Positions 16,052-24,872 are shown, counted from the first letter of the stretch. The stretch: DNA of 64,000 nucleotides from Thiotrichales bacterium (GCA_016938655.1 JAFGUG010000011.1:372001-436000), one strand, 5' to 3'. Made by a program: numbers and translations. The notes: a model not told the origin generated them from the letters alone.

Positions 16052-17443
16052 ATGCCCGGAACCCACTCCGACAACGACCACTCTTTTATTGATGCCTTGC
16101 CTTTTGGCTACAAAAAAGTCGCTCATGAAATCATTAGAAACGATACCTTGGCAACCATGTTGGGGTATCTTAAAGAGCAAAATTTTAGTGGCTTTAAGGG
16201 CGTAGAACAATACGAAACCCTTGAGGTGGCAACGATTCAAAAAACCATTTGTGCCTGTATTGTTGCCAAAATCACCTCGTTTTCAAAGGGGTTGTGCGTT
16301 AACGATAAACAGATGCATTTTTTAGAAGAAACACTGATAGATGCGTTGATGGTTTTGTTGGAGACCCACAATAAAGATCGCCATTTTTTAAACGCACTTT
16401 TAAGGTCAGAGCACCCTAAAACCTTGCACTGGATAGAAAGAGATCTGGTTGCAGAAGCAAAATCTTCGGTGCTTGAGATTCGCTTACGCCGAAACAATAA
16501 TCGCCGATACTTTCGTTACTCAGGTAATTTGACCTACCATTTTGTTCGGTTAGGCAGTCATGAGGTGGTTGATAAAATACCCGGCGACATTTACAGCTCA
16601 GGAATAAAGCATTTTAATGAAGTCATGGATAAAAAACTGGCTACCATTGCGGCCCATTACTCAGCGAATATAACCTTTGCATTGCAAGAGAGCCACCCAG
16701 AGGCACACCAACTGTTTATGGAAGTGTTGCAAAAATTGCAATCACTTAAGCGGATTTTGAATGGCATCTCGTTGGGCGTTTTGAATATTCATTCCGCGCT
16801 CAAAGCACTCGAAGAAAATATCCAAAACCCGCTTAATTATGAATCGTTAAATGGTAATTTACGCACCGAGCAAATTCTAAAAGACTTTGAAGAGAAGTTG
16901 AATCAACTCAATAAAAGCACCAAGACGTTATTGGAGAAATCGACCCCACATAAGCTTTACAGTGGGCCGGTGTTAAGTAAGCTTAAAATTGATTACGACA
17001 TTAAGGGCTATATCGAAAAAAATAAAAAAACGGCGTCTAAGTTACTGCAAGCGTTTATCGATTTATACCATTACATTCTGTTAATGGAGAAGGTCTATAA
17101 CAATATTTCCAGTAGCCGTTATGTGATTATCTTTCCGGAGTATTGGTCTGACGATTTTAAAGATATTTCACCCGGTGGGTTTGCGTTTTATACCGAATTT
17201 TTGGTAGATAAAAACGATATTTTAGAGCTTTATTTTCATATCGATGTCTCCAAAACCGATCAGCCAAACTATGAAATCATTCAGCAAAAAGCCAAAGTGG
17301 TGCGGGTTGAAGCGCACGCTGAACTTGAGAAATACCTAATTGCGTGTGAATTTATTATGTGCCCACCAAAAACCATTGCCTTAATTAGCAACGCCATTCA
17401 AGGGCAAGAGGTCAAAGATGCCTTTATCGCATTGAGCGATTAA
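16052..17443 (+). CDS. Large protein with a C-terminal PilZ-like region
   Basis: I do not recognise the first 340 residues of this 463-residue soluble protein; they look helical, with a predicted coiled segment around residues 230-310. The C-terminal 110 residues resemble a PilZ domain: DISPGGFAFYTEF, then ILELYFHIDV, AKVVRVE and LIACEFIMCPP, ending in IQGQE. The RxxxR motif used to bind cyclic di-GMP is not seen at the expected place, so nucleotide binding is doubtful. It sits between lpxK and ycaR-kdsB in the same direction, 64 bases after lpxK. Confidence 0.65.
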   Translation: MPGTHSDNDHSFIDALPFGYKKVAHEIIRNDTLATMLGYLKEQNFSGFKGVEQYETLEVATIQKTICACIVAKITSFSKGLCVNDKQMHFLEETLIDALMVLLETHNKDRHFLNALLRSEHPKTLHWIERDLVAEAKSSVLEIRLRRNNNRRYFRYSGNLTYHFVRLGSHEVVDKIPGDIYSSGIKHFNEVMDKKLATIAAHYSANITFALQESHPEAHQLFMEVLQKLQSLKRILNGISLGVLNIHSALKALEENIQNPLNYESLNGNLRTEQILKDFEEKLNQLNKSTKTLLEKSTPHKLYSGPVLSKLKIDYDIKGYIEKNKKTASKLLQAFIDLYHYILLMEKVYNNISSSRYVIIFPEYWSDDFKDISPGGFAFYTEFLVDKNDILELYFHIDVSKTDQPNYEIIQQKAKVVRVEAHAELEKYLIACEFIMCPPKTIALISNAIQGQEVKDAFIALSD

Positions 17444-17570
17444 CACGTAAGACGGTTGAATCGAGTTTAAAACCCTTAATTATGCACCGTCAAGATGCGG
17501 TAAAATGTTGCATCATTAAGACATTAACTTACACAAAACCACGTTAATACCAACCTAATTTGAGAATGTT

Positions 17571-17771
17571 ATGGATCCTAAACTACTAGAAATACTGGTC
17601 TGCCCAGTGAGCAAAACCAAACTAATTTTCGATAAAAAAAATCAAGAGTTAATCTCTACCGCTGCCAATTTGGCGTATCCGGTGCGTGACGGGATTCCTA
17701 TTTTATTGGAAGACGAAGCGCGTCAAATCAGTGCTGAAGAAGCCGAAACCTATCGTGCTCAAAAAAGTTAA
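17571..17771 (+). CDS. ycaR: Trm112/YcaR-family small protein
   Basis: This 66-residue protein matches the YcaR/Trm112-like family: it begins [18 protein letters not shown] and contains [18 protein letters not shown]. It has only one Cys where zinc-binding relatives have more, which is usual in the bacterial branch. In enterobacteria the gene sits between lpxK and kdsB. Here it is directly before kdsB (67 bases), supporting the identification. Its molecular role is not settled. Confidence 0.9.
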   Translation: MDPKLLEILVCPVSKTKLIFDKKNQELISTAANLAYPVRDGIPILLEDEARQISAEEAETYRAQKS

Positions 17772-17838
17772 ACGTTGAAAATAGCGTTTGCGTCGTTAGA
17801 GTCCTCTACTATTTTTTACGCTTTACTAAGGAACGTTC

Positions 17839-18600
17839 ATGGCCTTTACTGTCATTATCCCCGCCCGTTTTGAATCCAGCCGCCTGCCGGGTAAACCCTT
17901 AATGGATATTCACGGCAAACCGATGATTCAATGGACTTGGTTGCAAGCCAAGAAGTCAGGTGCCGACCGCATTATTATCGCGACCGAAAATGCCGAGGTC
18001 GCTAGGGTTTGTGAGGGGTTTGGAGCCGAGGTTTGTTTAACTGGCAATCACCATACTTCAGGCACCGAGCGCATTGCAGAAGTGATTGATTTAGCCCACA
18101 TACAGGGTGACGATATTATCGTCAACGTGCAGGGCGACGAGCCGATGTTGCCGCCGGAATTGATACATCAAGTGGCTGATGGGCTCAGCGATCATCCAGA
18201 AATTTCCATGGCGACGTTGTGTGAAACCATTGACGACATGGAAACCGTATTTAATCCGCACGCGGTTAAAGTCTGTCGAGATGTGGCGAATCGTGCCATT
18301 AACTTTAGTCGTGCGCCACTGCCGTGGTCGCGTGATACCTTTGTAGAGGACGTGAAAACCCTACCTGAGAACTGGGCTTACAAACGTCATATTGGTTTGT
18401 ATGCGTATCGTGCTGGGTTTGTAAAACAGTATGTGTCTTGGCCGGAGTGCGATTTGGAGCACGTTGAAAAACTTGAGCAGCTGCGTGTATTGTGGCATGG
18501 CGAAAAAATTCTGGTGTTAGATGCGTTGTGTGATGCCGGTGTGGGCGTGGATACCCAAGCCGATTTAGAGCGTGTAAGAGTCTTACTGTCGAATGTTTAA
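17839..18600 (+). CDS. kdsB: 3-deoxy-manno-octulosonate cytidylyltransferase
   Basis: KdsB activates Kdo with CTP to CMP-Kdo for attachment to lipid A. The 253-residue protein has the nucleotide-binding signature IPARFESSRLPGKPL at residues 6-20, then GKPMIQWTW and VNVQGDEPMLP with the metal-binding Asp, and later YKRHIGLYAYR. All key features are present and the length fits the family. With lpxK upstream it forms a lipopolysaccharide cluster. A small membrane-protein gene follows 46 bases downstream. Confidence 0.95.
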   Translation: MAFTVIIPARFESSRLPGKPLMDIHGKPMIQWTWLQAKKSGADRIIIATENAEVARVCEGFGAEVCLTGNHHTSGTERIAEVIDLAHIQGDDIIVNVQGDEPMLPPELIHQVADGLSDHPEISMATLCETIDDMETVFNPHAVKVCRDVANRAINFSRAPLPWSRDTFVEDVKTLPENWAYKRHIGLYAYRAGFVKQYVSWPECDLEHVEKLEQLRVLWHGEKILVLDALCDAGVGVDTQADLERVRVLLSNV

Positions 18601-18646
18601 GGTGCAACCAATCATTAAAACGTCTTTTAACATTGGAGCCGTTTAA

Positions 18647-18844
18647 ATGTTGAAATACATTACCTTAGCGGCGATTATTTACTTCTTTTATTGGCTGTTT
18701 AAACAGAAACTTCGTAACCGAAAACTCGCCGAGCAGGGCATTGTGGTTGAGCATAAGGGGATTCGTCCGGTGACCTTATTGAGCATTGTTCTGTTAGTGA
18801 TGTACGGTGGGTATATGCTCTATTTCTTTGTTTTTGAGGTTTAA
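18647..18844 (+). CDS. Small two-segment membrane protein
   Basis: This 65-residue protein has a good GGAG ribosome-binding site 12 bases upstream. It has one membrane segment at residues 3-16, a basic loop (KQKLRNRKL) and a second segment at about residues 45-62 (VTLLSIVLLVMYGGYMLYFFVF). I do not recognise a family. It is in the same direction as kdsB and ends against the convergent btuF gene. Confidence 0.7.
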   Translation: MLKYITLAAIIYFFYWLFKQKLRNRKLAEQGIVVEHKGIRPVTLLSIVLLVMYGGYMLYFFVFEV

Positions 18845-18879
18845 CAGAAACAAACTTCTTTTTGTTAAGTAAGCACGCA

Positions 18880-19800
18880 TTAAGGGACAATTTTAAGTTT
18901 ACGAACCTGCGATACGGTTTGGCACAGGCTTGAAATCCCTTCAATAAATCGCTGTGTTGGACGCTGAAAGGTGTCGGCATTTACAAGATAAATCTGTTGG
19001 TTTTGCACGGCATTAAGCGTCTGCCATTTTTGCCAGCTTTGTAACCAGGCCTGCTGCATTTTCTGTTCACCACCCAATAAAATGGTGTCTGGGTTACGCT
19101 GAATGACACTCTCAATATTCACTTCTGCTGCCAGCATAGGCAGGTCTTCAAATATATTTTGTGCCCCGCACAACGCCAACGCCTGACTAATAAACTGCTC
19201 ACCATTCACGGTCATTAAGGGCGCATGCCAAATTTGATAAAACGCGGTAATTTTCGGTTGTGCTTGATACTGCTGTTTAATTTTCACAAGCGTGTTTTCA
19301 AGGGTTTTCGCAACCGCATCGGCCTGTTTTTCAGTGTGAAGCTGTTGACCGAACGAGCGAATTTCCGATGGGATGTCGTTAAGCGTTTGTGGGTTTGAAA
19401 ACAGCACTTTAAAGCCAAGCTGTTGAAGATTTTCAATGTCTTTAGGGCGGTTGGCACTCTGCCAAGCGATGATTAAATCGGGGTTTAGCTGAATGATTTT
19501 TTCAATGTTAATCGCATCATACCGACCAATGTTCTCAATGTTTAAGGCCGCTTTAGGATAGTTAGAGTAATCAACGACGCCCACCAATTTATCGCCCGCA
19601 CCAGCAGAGAACAACAGTTCGGTAATGTGGGGTGATAACGCGATCACACGTTGCGGAGCCGAGTTTGAATTTGAGCAGGCCTGCTGAGAATTGAATGTTA
19701 GCAGGCCTGCTATTAACAAAAGCCACACAGGGCGCGTTAAACGTTTAAATGTCTTTACAAAAGGAGACTTAACCCCAGAGTTAAGACACTTAAACGCCAT
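18880..19800 (-). CDS. btuF: Periplasmic cobalamin-binding protein (BtuF-like)
   Basis: This 306-residue protein is a class III periplasmic binding protein for vitamin B12 or a corrinoid. After a hydrophobic export signal (residues about 24-42), the family pattern RVIALSPHITELLFSAGAGDKLVGVV appears, then YPKAALNIENIGRYDAINIEKI and LNPDLIIAW. Its gene overlaps the end of cobO by one base and is the last in the riboswitch-led operon, which supports B12 as the ligand. The btuCD permease and ATPase genes are not in the window. Two GCAGGCCTGC palindromes lie within the signal-peptide coding region. Confidence 0.88.
   Translation of the reverse strand: MAFKCLNSGVKSPFVKTFKRLTRPVWLLLIAGLLTFNSQQACSNSNSAPQRVIALSPHITELLFSAGAGDKLVGVVDYSNYPKAALNIENIGRYDAINIEKIIQLNPDLIIAWQSANRPKDIENLQQLGFKVLFSNPQTLNDIPSEIRSFGQQLHTEKQADAVAKTLENTLVKIKQQYQAQPKITAFYQIWHAPLMTVNGEQFISQALALCGAQNIFEDLPMLAAEVNIESVIQRNPDTILLGGEQKMQQAWLQSWQKWQTLNAVQNQQIYLVNADTFQRPTQRFIEGISSLCQTVSQVRKLKIVP
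19675..19684. repeat. GCAGGCCTGC palindrome in the btuF signal region
   Basis: An exact copy encoding Gln-Gln-Ala-Cys near the signal-peptide end of btuF. A second copy lies 16 bases away. Confidence 0.9.
19701..19710. repeat. GCAGGCCTGC palindrome in the btuF signal region
   Basis: An exact copy encoding Ala-Gly-Leu-Leu in the hydrophobic core of the btuF signal, read in a different frame from its neighbour at 19675. Confidence 0.9.
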
Positions 19801-20420
19801 TATAAATCGACCCCTTTTTGTGCCTTAATGCCATCTTTGTAAGCGTGTTTTTCCTCTTTAATATCCGAAACCGTGTCGGCAATGTCCCGCAGTTCGGCAA
19901 TCGCAGAACGCCCGGTGACCACCACATGTTGCATCTCGGGTTTGGCCATGAGTGCATTTAACACGGTGTCTTTATCCAGATACTCGTAACTTAATAGATA
20001 GGTGAGTTCATCCAAAACCACCATGTCATAACTTGGGTCATTGAGCATCTTGAGTGCCACTTGCCAGCCTCGTTCTGAGGTGTCGATGTCTTGCTGACGG
20101 TCTTGCGTGTCCCAAGTAAACCCGTCGCCTAACACATGCCATTCGCAGTTGGGCTGCTGGCTAAAAAACGCCTCTTCGCCAGTATCCGTGCGGCTTTTAA
20201 TAAACTGACACACGCCCACTTTCATGCCGTGCCCCAAGGCACGCGCCACCATGCCAAACGAAGAGGTGGATTTGCCTTTGCCATTCCCAGTAATCACCAG
20301 TAACAAGCCTTTTTCACCATCAGCACGTGCAATAGACGTATCAATTTGCGCCTTTTTACGTTCCATACGGGTTTTGTGATAGTGGTTTTGTTTGTCGTTA
20401 TCAATCGTCTGCTGAGTCAT
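19800..20420 (-). CDS. cobO: Cob(I)yrinic acid a,c-diamide adenosyltransferase
   Basis: CobO/BtuR transfers the adenosyl group of ATP to the cobalt of corrinoids, giving adenosylated B12. The 206-residue protein has the P-loop VITGNGKGKSTSSFGMVARALGHG near residues 43-66, then GVCQFIK, and DMVVLDELTYLLSYEYLD, the standard family segments. The gene follows btuB without a gap and overlaps btuF by one base, so the three are a tight operon under the riboswitch. It probably processes imported cobinamide or B12. The btuR name is equivalent. Confidence 0.94.
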   Translation of the reverse strand: MTQQTIDNDKQNHYHKTRMERKKAQIDTSIARADGEKGLLLVITGNGKGKSTSSFGMVARALGHGMKVGVCQFIKSRTDTGEEAFFSQQPNCEWHVLGDGFTWDTQDRQQDIDTSERGWQVALKMLNDPSYDMVVLDELTYLLSYEYLDKDTVLNALMAKPEMQHVVVTGRSAIAELRDIADTVSDIKEEKHAYKDGIKAQKGVDL

Positions 20421-22232
20421 TTAGAGCTTCCCTTGAAGGCCGATGGTGAATTGTCGGCCACCATTATTGTAAACGTAAGTTGGCGTGGTGACGCCACCTC
20501 GTGGCGCGGCGACCGCTTGAGTGTAATCTTTGTTAAAAACATTACTGATTTTAGTGAACACACTCATATTTTTAGACACCGTGTAATCGGCGGTTAGATT
20601 CGTTTTAAAGTAACGACCAATCTGCGCCCCTTGTTGGTTGGCTTCGTCGTACTGCGTGCCAATATATTGAGTTTGCAGGCCTAAATGCAGTTTATTGATG
20701 CTGTAGTTATCCAAGCTTAAGGCGGCTTGCTGCTCTGGACGTCTGGCTAACCACTCACCGTTTGCATCTTTAGCCGTTTGTTTTGTGTAGTTTAAGTTTA
20801 AGTCGGTTTCTAGGCGGTTGATATTTATCTGATACGCCAGTTCAATGCCTTGATATTTTGATTTGCCTGCAAGGTTGGTGTAACTGCCGAACATGCCGAT
20901 GTTAGTGTCGTAGCCAATTTCATTGTCCACTTCGGACTCATAATAAGTAGCGGTTAAGCCGAATAGACCCAGCGTAACATCATAGGCCGCTTTGGTTTCC
21001 GGTTCTAGAGCCGTGCCCGAGTAATTAAACGCAATTTCAGCGAGTGATGGGGCGCGATAAGCGGTGCCAAGGATAGCTGAAACAAACACGCCTTCATTGG
21101 CTTGCCACTTTGCACCTAAGTTACCAGTGACTTTATCATCGAATTCGTCGTAATCATCCGAGCGAATCGATTGGCTGAGAACTAAGCGATTAGCAAGCAG
21201 TTGGTTGGTGTTGGTTAAGCCAACCCCTTGATTTTTGTAATCGCTGGCTGGGTTATTAAGGTTTTTAAAGGTTTTTTGGTCAATAAACACCGTGGCAAAC
21301 TGATCTTTCGCATAATCGATTTTGCTGTTTGCGGCGAGCTTAGTAAGCGCACCATTGGCGTAATCGGCATCAAACTCACTTTTTTGATAGGTGATGCGGT
21401 TGCTAAATTGCTGGGTTTGATTGGTGTAATCGAGTTGTTTTAATTGGGTGTCGAAGAAACCGGTATAGGGTGCTTCTGTATCCGAGCCAAAATCGATTTC
21501 CACATCCGTATTGCTATTTTTTATGTAGGCTTGTAGACGGTTGTTCGCATTAAGGTTAACGCCCATTTTCATCGAAAATTCCTGTTCTCGATAGCCATCT
21601 TCCTCTAAACCACTGTCTGAAGCTTGATAGGGTTTAACCGCGCTAAACCCATCGGTTGTTAAGTTAGAGAAGTTGATAACAAAATCCGCGTGTTCATTGC
21701 TTTCGCCAACCGTTAAGTTGATTTTTTTGGTGTTAAACGAGCCCGCTTCCAATGAAGCGCTGGCTTGGCGTTGGCCTTTTTTAGTGATGATATTCACCAC
21801 GCCCGACATGGCGCCACTGCCCCAAACCCCAGATTGCGGGCCTTTTAAGACCTCAATACGCTCGACATCGTTCAGCGAAATATTGCCAAAATGCACGCCA
21901 GCGACACTGGTTGGGTCATTCAGTTCAATGCCATCAATCAATACCAATAAACGATTGGTGTTTTCGCCACGCATATAGACGCTGGTATTGGAACCTAATC
22001 CACCACTGCGATAGGCCGATAAACCAGGGAGCTGTGATAAGGCTTCTGCAAGGGTTTTATATTGTTTATTCTGAATGTCGGTCGCGCTAATAATGTGTGC
22101 ATTGGCGGTGACCGTTTTAAGGGATTGAGTTTGATTACCTGCACTCACAAAGACATCGTTAAGTTCTGTGGCAAAAGGGTTTGTGCTGTATAGAGCGGCT
22201 AAAATAGCCGTAGAGAGAGTGACACGTTTCAT
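20421..22232 (-). CDS. btuB: TonB-dependent vitamin B12 receptor
   Basis: BtuB is the outer-membrane receptor for cobalamin, energised by TonB. The 603-residue length fits. A signal peptide ends near NPFAT; the plug has TLAEALSQLPGLSAYRSGG, MRGENTNRLLVLIDGIELNDP and IERIEV-like DVERIEVLKGPQSGVWGSGAMSGVVNI. The barrel continues to a C-terminal strand RQFTIGLQGKL, which lacks the usual final aromatic residue. GAAGGA precedes the ATG. A cobalamin riboswitch lies upstream and cobO and btuF follow, so B12 is the expected ligand. Confidence 0.93.
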   Translation of the reverse strand: MKRVTLSTAILAALYSTNPFATELNDVFVSAGNQTQSLKTVTANAHIISATDIQNKQYKTLAEALSQLPGLSAYRSGGLGSNTSVYMRGENTNRLLVLIDGIELNDPTSVAGVHFGNISLNDVERIEVLKGPQSGVWGSGAMSGVVNIITKKGQRQASASLEAGSFNTKKINLTVGESNEHADFVINFSNLTTDGFSAVKPYQASDSGLEEDGYREQEFSMKMGVNLNANNRLQAYIKNSNTDVEIDFGSDTEAPYTGFFDTQLKQLDYTNQTQQFSNRITYQKSEFDADYANGALTKLAANSKIDYAKDQFATVFIDQKTFKNLNNPASDYKNQGVGLTNTNQLLANRLVLSQSIRSDDYDEFDDKVTGNLGAKWQANEGVFVSAILGTAYRAPSLAEIAFNYSGTALEPETKAAYDVTLGLFGLTATYYESEVDNEIGYDTNIGMFGSYTNLAGKSKYQGIELAYQININRLETDLNLNYTKQTAKDANGEWLARRPEQQAALSLDNYSINKLHLGLQTQYIGTQYDEANQQGAQIGRYFKTNLTADYTVSKNMSVFTKISNVFNKDYTQAVAAPRGGVTTPTYVYNNGGRQFTIGLQGKL

Positions 22233-22275
22233 GATATTCCTTCAATTCATAAACTTAATGAACGAAGGCAAACGG

Positions 22276-22309
22276 GCAGGCCTGCCAATTTAAGAATCAG
22301 CAGGCCTGC
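22276..22309. repeat. Twin GCAGGCCTGC palindromes in the btuB leader
   Basis: Two exact copies (22276-22285 and 22300-22309) lie 14 bases apart, 44 to 77 bases upstream of the btuB ATG and inside its transcribed leader. Each could fold alone or pair with the other, so RNA structure near the ribosome-binding site may be affected. Confidence 0.85.
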
Positions 22310-22379
22310 ATAGATAAATTACGTTTTGAACCGGGGTATTGTCGGTCAGAGTTTGGCTTATCTCCGTATTGCCCACCGC

Positions 22380-22424
22380 AATCGGGTTGGATAGCCGAGC
22401 ACAATAATCGCTCGCTAGCCGATT
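22380..22424 (-). promoter_or_regulatory. Hairpin following the cobalamin aptamer (possible expression platform)
   Basis: Outer arms AATCGG (22380-22385) and CCGATT (22419-22424) enclose inner arms CGAGC (22396-22400) and GCTCG (22410-22414). No T tract follows, so control of translation or of a more distant structure is more likely than simple termination. Confidence 0.4.
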
Positions 22425-22595
22425 CTCTGGCCGGTATCCGGGCTTAAGAGCACTTTCAGATTGCCTTCTCAGAACAGGTGTTCCAATGGCTAAATAATCT
22501 GTCTTCTCTATCACCGTTGCGGGGGCAGCGTAGGCCTTGATTTTTTTAAGTGAAAACTTGAAAAAAAATCGCACCTGACTTCCCGTTTAACTTAA
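22420..22595 (-). promoter_or_regulatory. Cobalamin riboswitch upstream of btuB
   Basis: On the minus strand the leader shows the conserved aptamer blocks in order: AACGGGAA and GGTGCGA (22571-22588), then CGCTGCCCCCGCAAC (22516-22530), and finally AAGCCCGGATACCGGCC (22429-22445). These match the B12-box and core sequences of the cobalamin riboswitch class. Binding of adenosylcobalamin would be expected to shut off btuB-cobO-btuF. The long spacer to the btuB start holds a hairpin at 22380-22424 and two palindromes. Confidence 0.95.
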
Positions 22596-22836
22596 AACTC
22601 ATACTGAGAATCAAGCACCAGAAAAGCCGTTATTCTACCTACTTAGATGCATAAGCGCAAGCTTATATTCCAAGTTTAAAAATCAGCAGGCCTGTTAGGT
22701 TTTAATTGAGCGCGCTGAGGGGTTTAAGCGGTTTCTCTAACGTAAAACGATTTTATCCACACAGTGACTTTTATGGTTTTTGCTCAGTCTAATCCACGCT
22801 CAATAAGATTCAATCCATATTCGACAGGAGAACAGG
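22596..22836. other. Divergent intergenic region between the B12 leader and the next gene
   Basis: It must hold the promoter of the riboswitch transcript and that of the gene at 22837, but I cannot name clear hexamers. A palindrome variant GCAGGCCTGT is at 22686-22695, with TCA before and TAGGTTTTAA after. Confidence 0.5.
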
Positions 22837-23538
22837 ATGAGAACAAAATTTGATGTAGACGTGCTCAGTTTCAAAAAGATTAAAGTGCTTGAAGGCGCTT
22901 GGACAACCGACGACTACCAAAAGATGCTAGAGATCATGGAGATGGAAGATGGGGTTGAGCAGATGAACCCATCTGAAATCAAAGAGATGTGTTTAATGTC
23001 ATTAAGTGACAACGAGCCTCACGATGCCGCTAATGTCGTGTTAACGCATCTATTTAGTAATACCCTGAGCGCCGGAAAAATCGAGCAACTGAGCCATCAA
23101 ATGCCCGACGATAGAATGTGGGAGCAGTACTCCGATATTATGGCGCATGAAAAACTCTTTAACGCTTATGCACTGCTTAGAGAGGCCTTTAACGGCACCT
23201 TTACCCAACCGAATGGCGTTAAGTTTACCGTTAAACTGCACGCACAGCATGCTGAATCGTTTAACGTGTTTGACGACTTCGCGGAAGCGCCGTTAGTGCG
23301 TGTTTTAGCGTGTGGGTTGCCCGAGAGTGCGATTTTGAATCGCCTGTATGAAGACCCGTTGGTGGGCGATGAATTTCCCGAGGCGGAAGGGGTGTTATGG
23401 CAACTCAATAAGTTGGAACAAACGAAAAACGACGCGACCTACGAGATAATCAGTTCGGCGTTTTGGTTTGGAGCGTTAGAGGACGTCACTGAGTTTAAGG
23501 CGGAAACGCATGCCGATAAAATAGCAGACGAGGATTAA
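22837..23538 (+). CDS. Conserved-looking soluble protein of unknown function
   Basis: This is a 233-residue acidic protein with a clear AGGAG site before its ATG. It has no signal peptide or membrane segment. Visible stretches are EIKEMCLMSLSDNEPHDAANVVLTHLF in the first third and GLPESAILNRLYEDPLVGDEFPEAEGVLWQLNKLE towards the end. I do not recognise a domain. It stands alone between the B12 leader and the dehydrogenase gene; it might belong with the latter, 158 bases downstream. Confidence 0.7.
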   Translation: MRTKFDVDVLSFKKIKVLEGAWTTDDYQKMLEIMEMEDGVEQMNPSEIKEMCLMSLSDNEPHDAANVVLTHLFSNTLSAGKIEQLSHQMPDDRMWEQYSDIMAHEKLFNAYALLREAFNGTFTQPNGVKFTVKLHAQHAESFNVFDDFAEAPLVRVLACGLPESAILNRLYEDPLVGDEFPEAEGVLWQLNKLEQTKNDATYEIISSAFWFGALEDVTEFKAETHADKIADED

Positions 23539-23696
23539 CGTTTCTTCTAAAGGTTAAACACTTTTTAAAGTAAATAGGCAGTACGTCTTCAATTGCTTTC
23601 AAATATGCGGTATGGTTAGTTAAATTTTACGAAATCACGCCCCAAATCTTTGGAAGCAATGCGCCTTTAGCGCGTTTAATCTTTAAGGCTCCCTAA

Positions 23697-24872
23697 ATGA
23701 AAACGATTCAAACCCTCAATGCCATCTCACCGATTGGGTTAGCCCAATTATCTACAGACAAATACCTTGTTAACTCAGACATTACCAATCCCGATGCAAT
23801 TTTAGTGCGCTCGGCGAATTTGCATGAGATGAGCATCGAACAGAATTTAATTGCCATTGGTCGCGCGGGTGCAGGCGTGAATAATATTCCACTTGAACGC
23901 ATGGCCGAGCACGGCGTGGCGGTGTTTAACGCCCCGGGTGCCAATGCCAATGCGGTGAAAGAGTTGGTGATGGGGGCGCTGTTTATGGCCGCCAGAAACT
24001 TGTTTGCGGCGGCGGATTATGTGCGTGCTATTCAATGCCCAGAAACCGAACTGCAAAAACAGATAGAGGGCGGTAAAAAAACTTTTGCCGGGTTTGAATT
24101 AACCGGCAAAAAAATAGGCGTGGTCGGTTTAGGAGTGATTGGTGTTCAAGTGGCCAATTCCGCTGTTGGGTTGGGCATGGATGTGTACGGTTACGACCCG
24201 GTGATTTCGGTGCACAACGCTTGGCACTTAAATGCCGATGTGCATCAGTGTTTAACGTTTGACGAATTGATAACCCAATGCGACTTTATTACCTTTCATG
24301 TGCCTTTGATTGATGCCACCCGAAATATGCTCAATGAAAGCTACATACAGCAACTGAAACACGATGCGATTGTTATGAACTTTTCTCGAGATGGCGTCGT
24401 CGATGAAATGGCGATGCTAGCCGCGTTAGAAACCAATAGAGTCAAACTCTATGTGACCGATTTTCCAACGCTTGCCAATAAAAATCACCCAAAGGTTTTA
24501 GCCCTTCCTCATTTGGGTGCCTCTACCCAAGAAGCCGAAGATCAATCGGCAATTATGGTGATTAAGCAGCTCACCGATTTTATTGAGCATGGCATTGTAG
24601 TCAACTCGGTTAATTTACCAGAAGTGAAAGTCGCACATAAAACCGCCAACACCAGTCGCTTGGTGGTGGTAAACAGCAATACTGCCGGCATGCTCGCAAA
24701 AATCACCGATATCATTGGCCAGCATCAGCTGAATATTCAAGATTTAATCAACAAATCCCGAAATGGATTAGCCTATACCTTAGTGGACATTGAAGGCGAG
24801 ATTCCCCCAGAGCTTTTGAAGGCATTAAAAGAGCAAGCGGGTATTTTGTCAGTGCGTTTGTGTGAAGGGTAA
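23697..24872 (+). CDS. serA: D-3-phosphoglycerate dehydrogenase, short ACT form
   Basis: This enzyme oxidises 3-phosphoglycerate with NAD, the first step of serine synthesis. The 391-residue protein has the substrate-domain segment GRAGAGVNNIPLERM, the NAD loop GVVGLGVIGVQVAN (near residues 140-153) and PHLGASTQEAEDQS with the catalytic His. The C-terminal 75 residues form an ACT domain (NSNTAGMLAKITDIIG...), probably for feedback control. It lacks the extra domain of long-form enzymes. The gene is probably its own unit. Confidence 0.9.
   Translation: MKTIQTLNAISPIGLAQLSTDKYLVNSDITNPDAILVRSANLHEMSIEQNLIAIGRAGAGVNNIPLERMAEHGVAVFNAPGANANAVKELVMGALFMAARNLFAAADYVRAIQCPETELQKQIEGGKKTFAGFELTGKKIGVVGLGVIGVQVANSAVGLGMDVYGYDPVISVHNAWHLNADVHQCLTFDELITQCDFITFHVPLIDATRNMLNESYIQQLKHDAIVMNFSRDGVVDEMAMLAALETNRVKLYVTDFPTLANKNHPKVLALPHLGASTQEAEDQSAIMVIKQLTDFIEHGIVVNSVNLPEVKVAHKTANTSRLVVVNSNTAGMLAKITDIIGQHQLNIQDLINKSRNGLAYTLVDIEGEIPPELLKALKEQAGILSVRLCEG

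Noticed and set aside
22290-22574. 94-codon open frame on the minus strand upstream of btuB
   Set aside because: It lies over the cobalamin riboswitch aptamer and its expression platform; the conserved RNA blocks explain the sequence, and the peptide has no family features.
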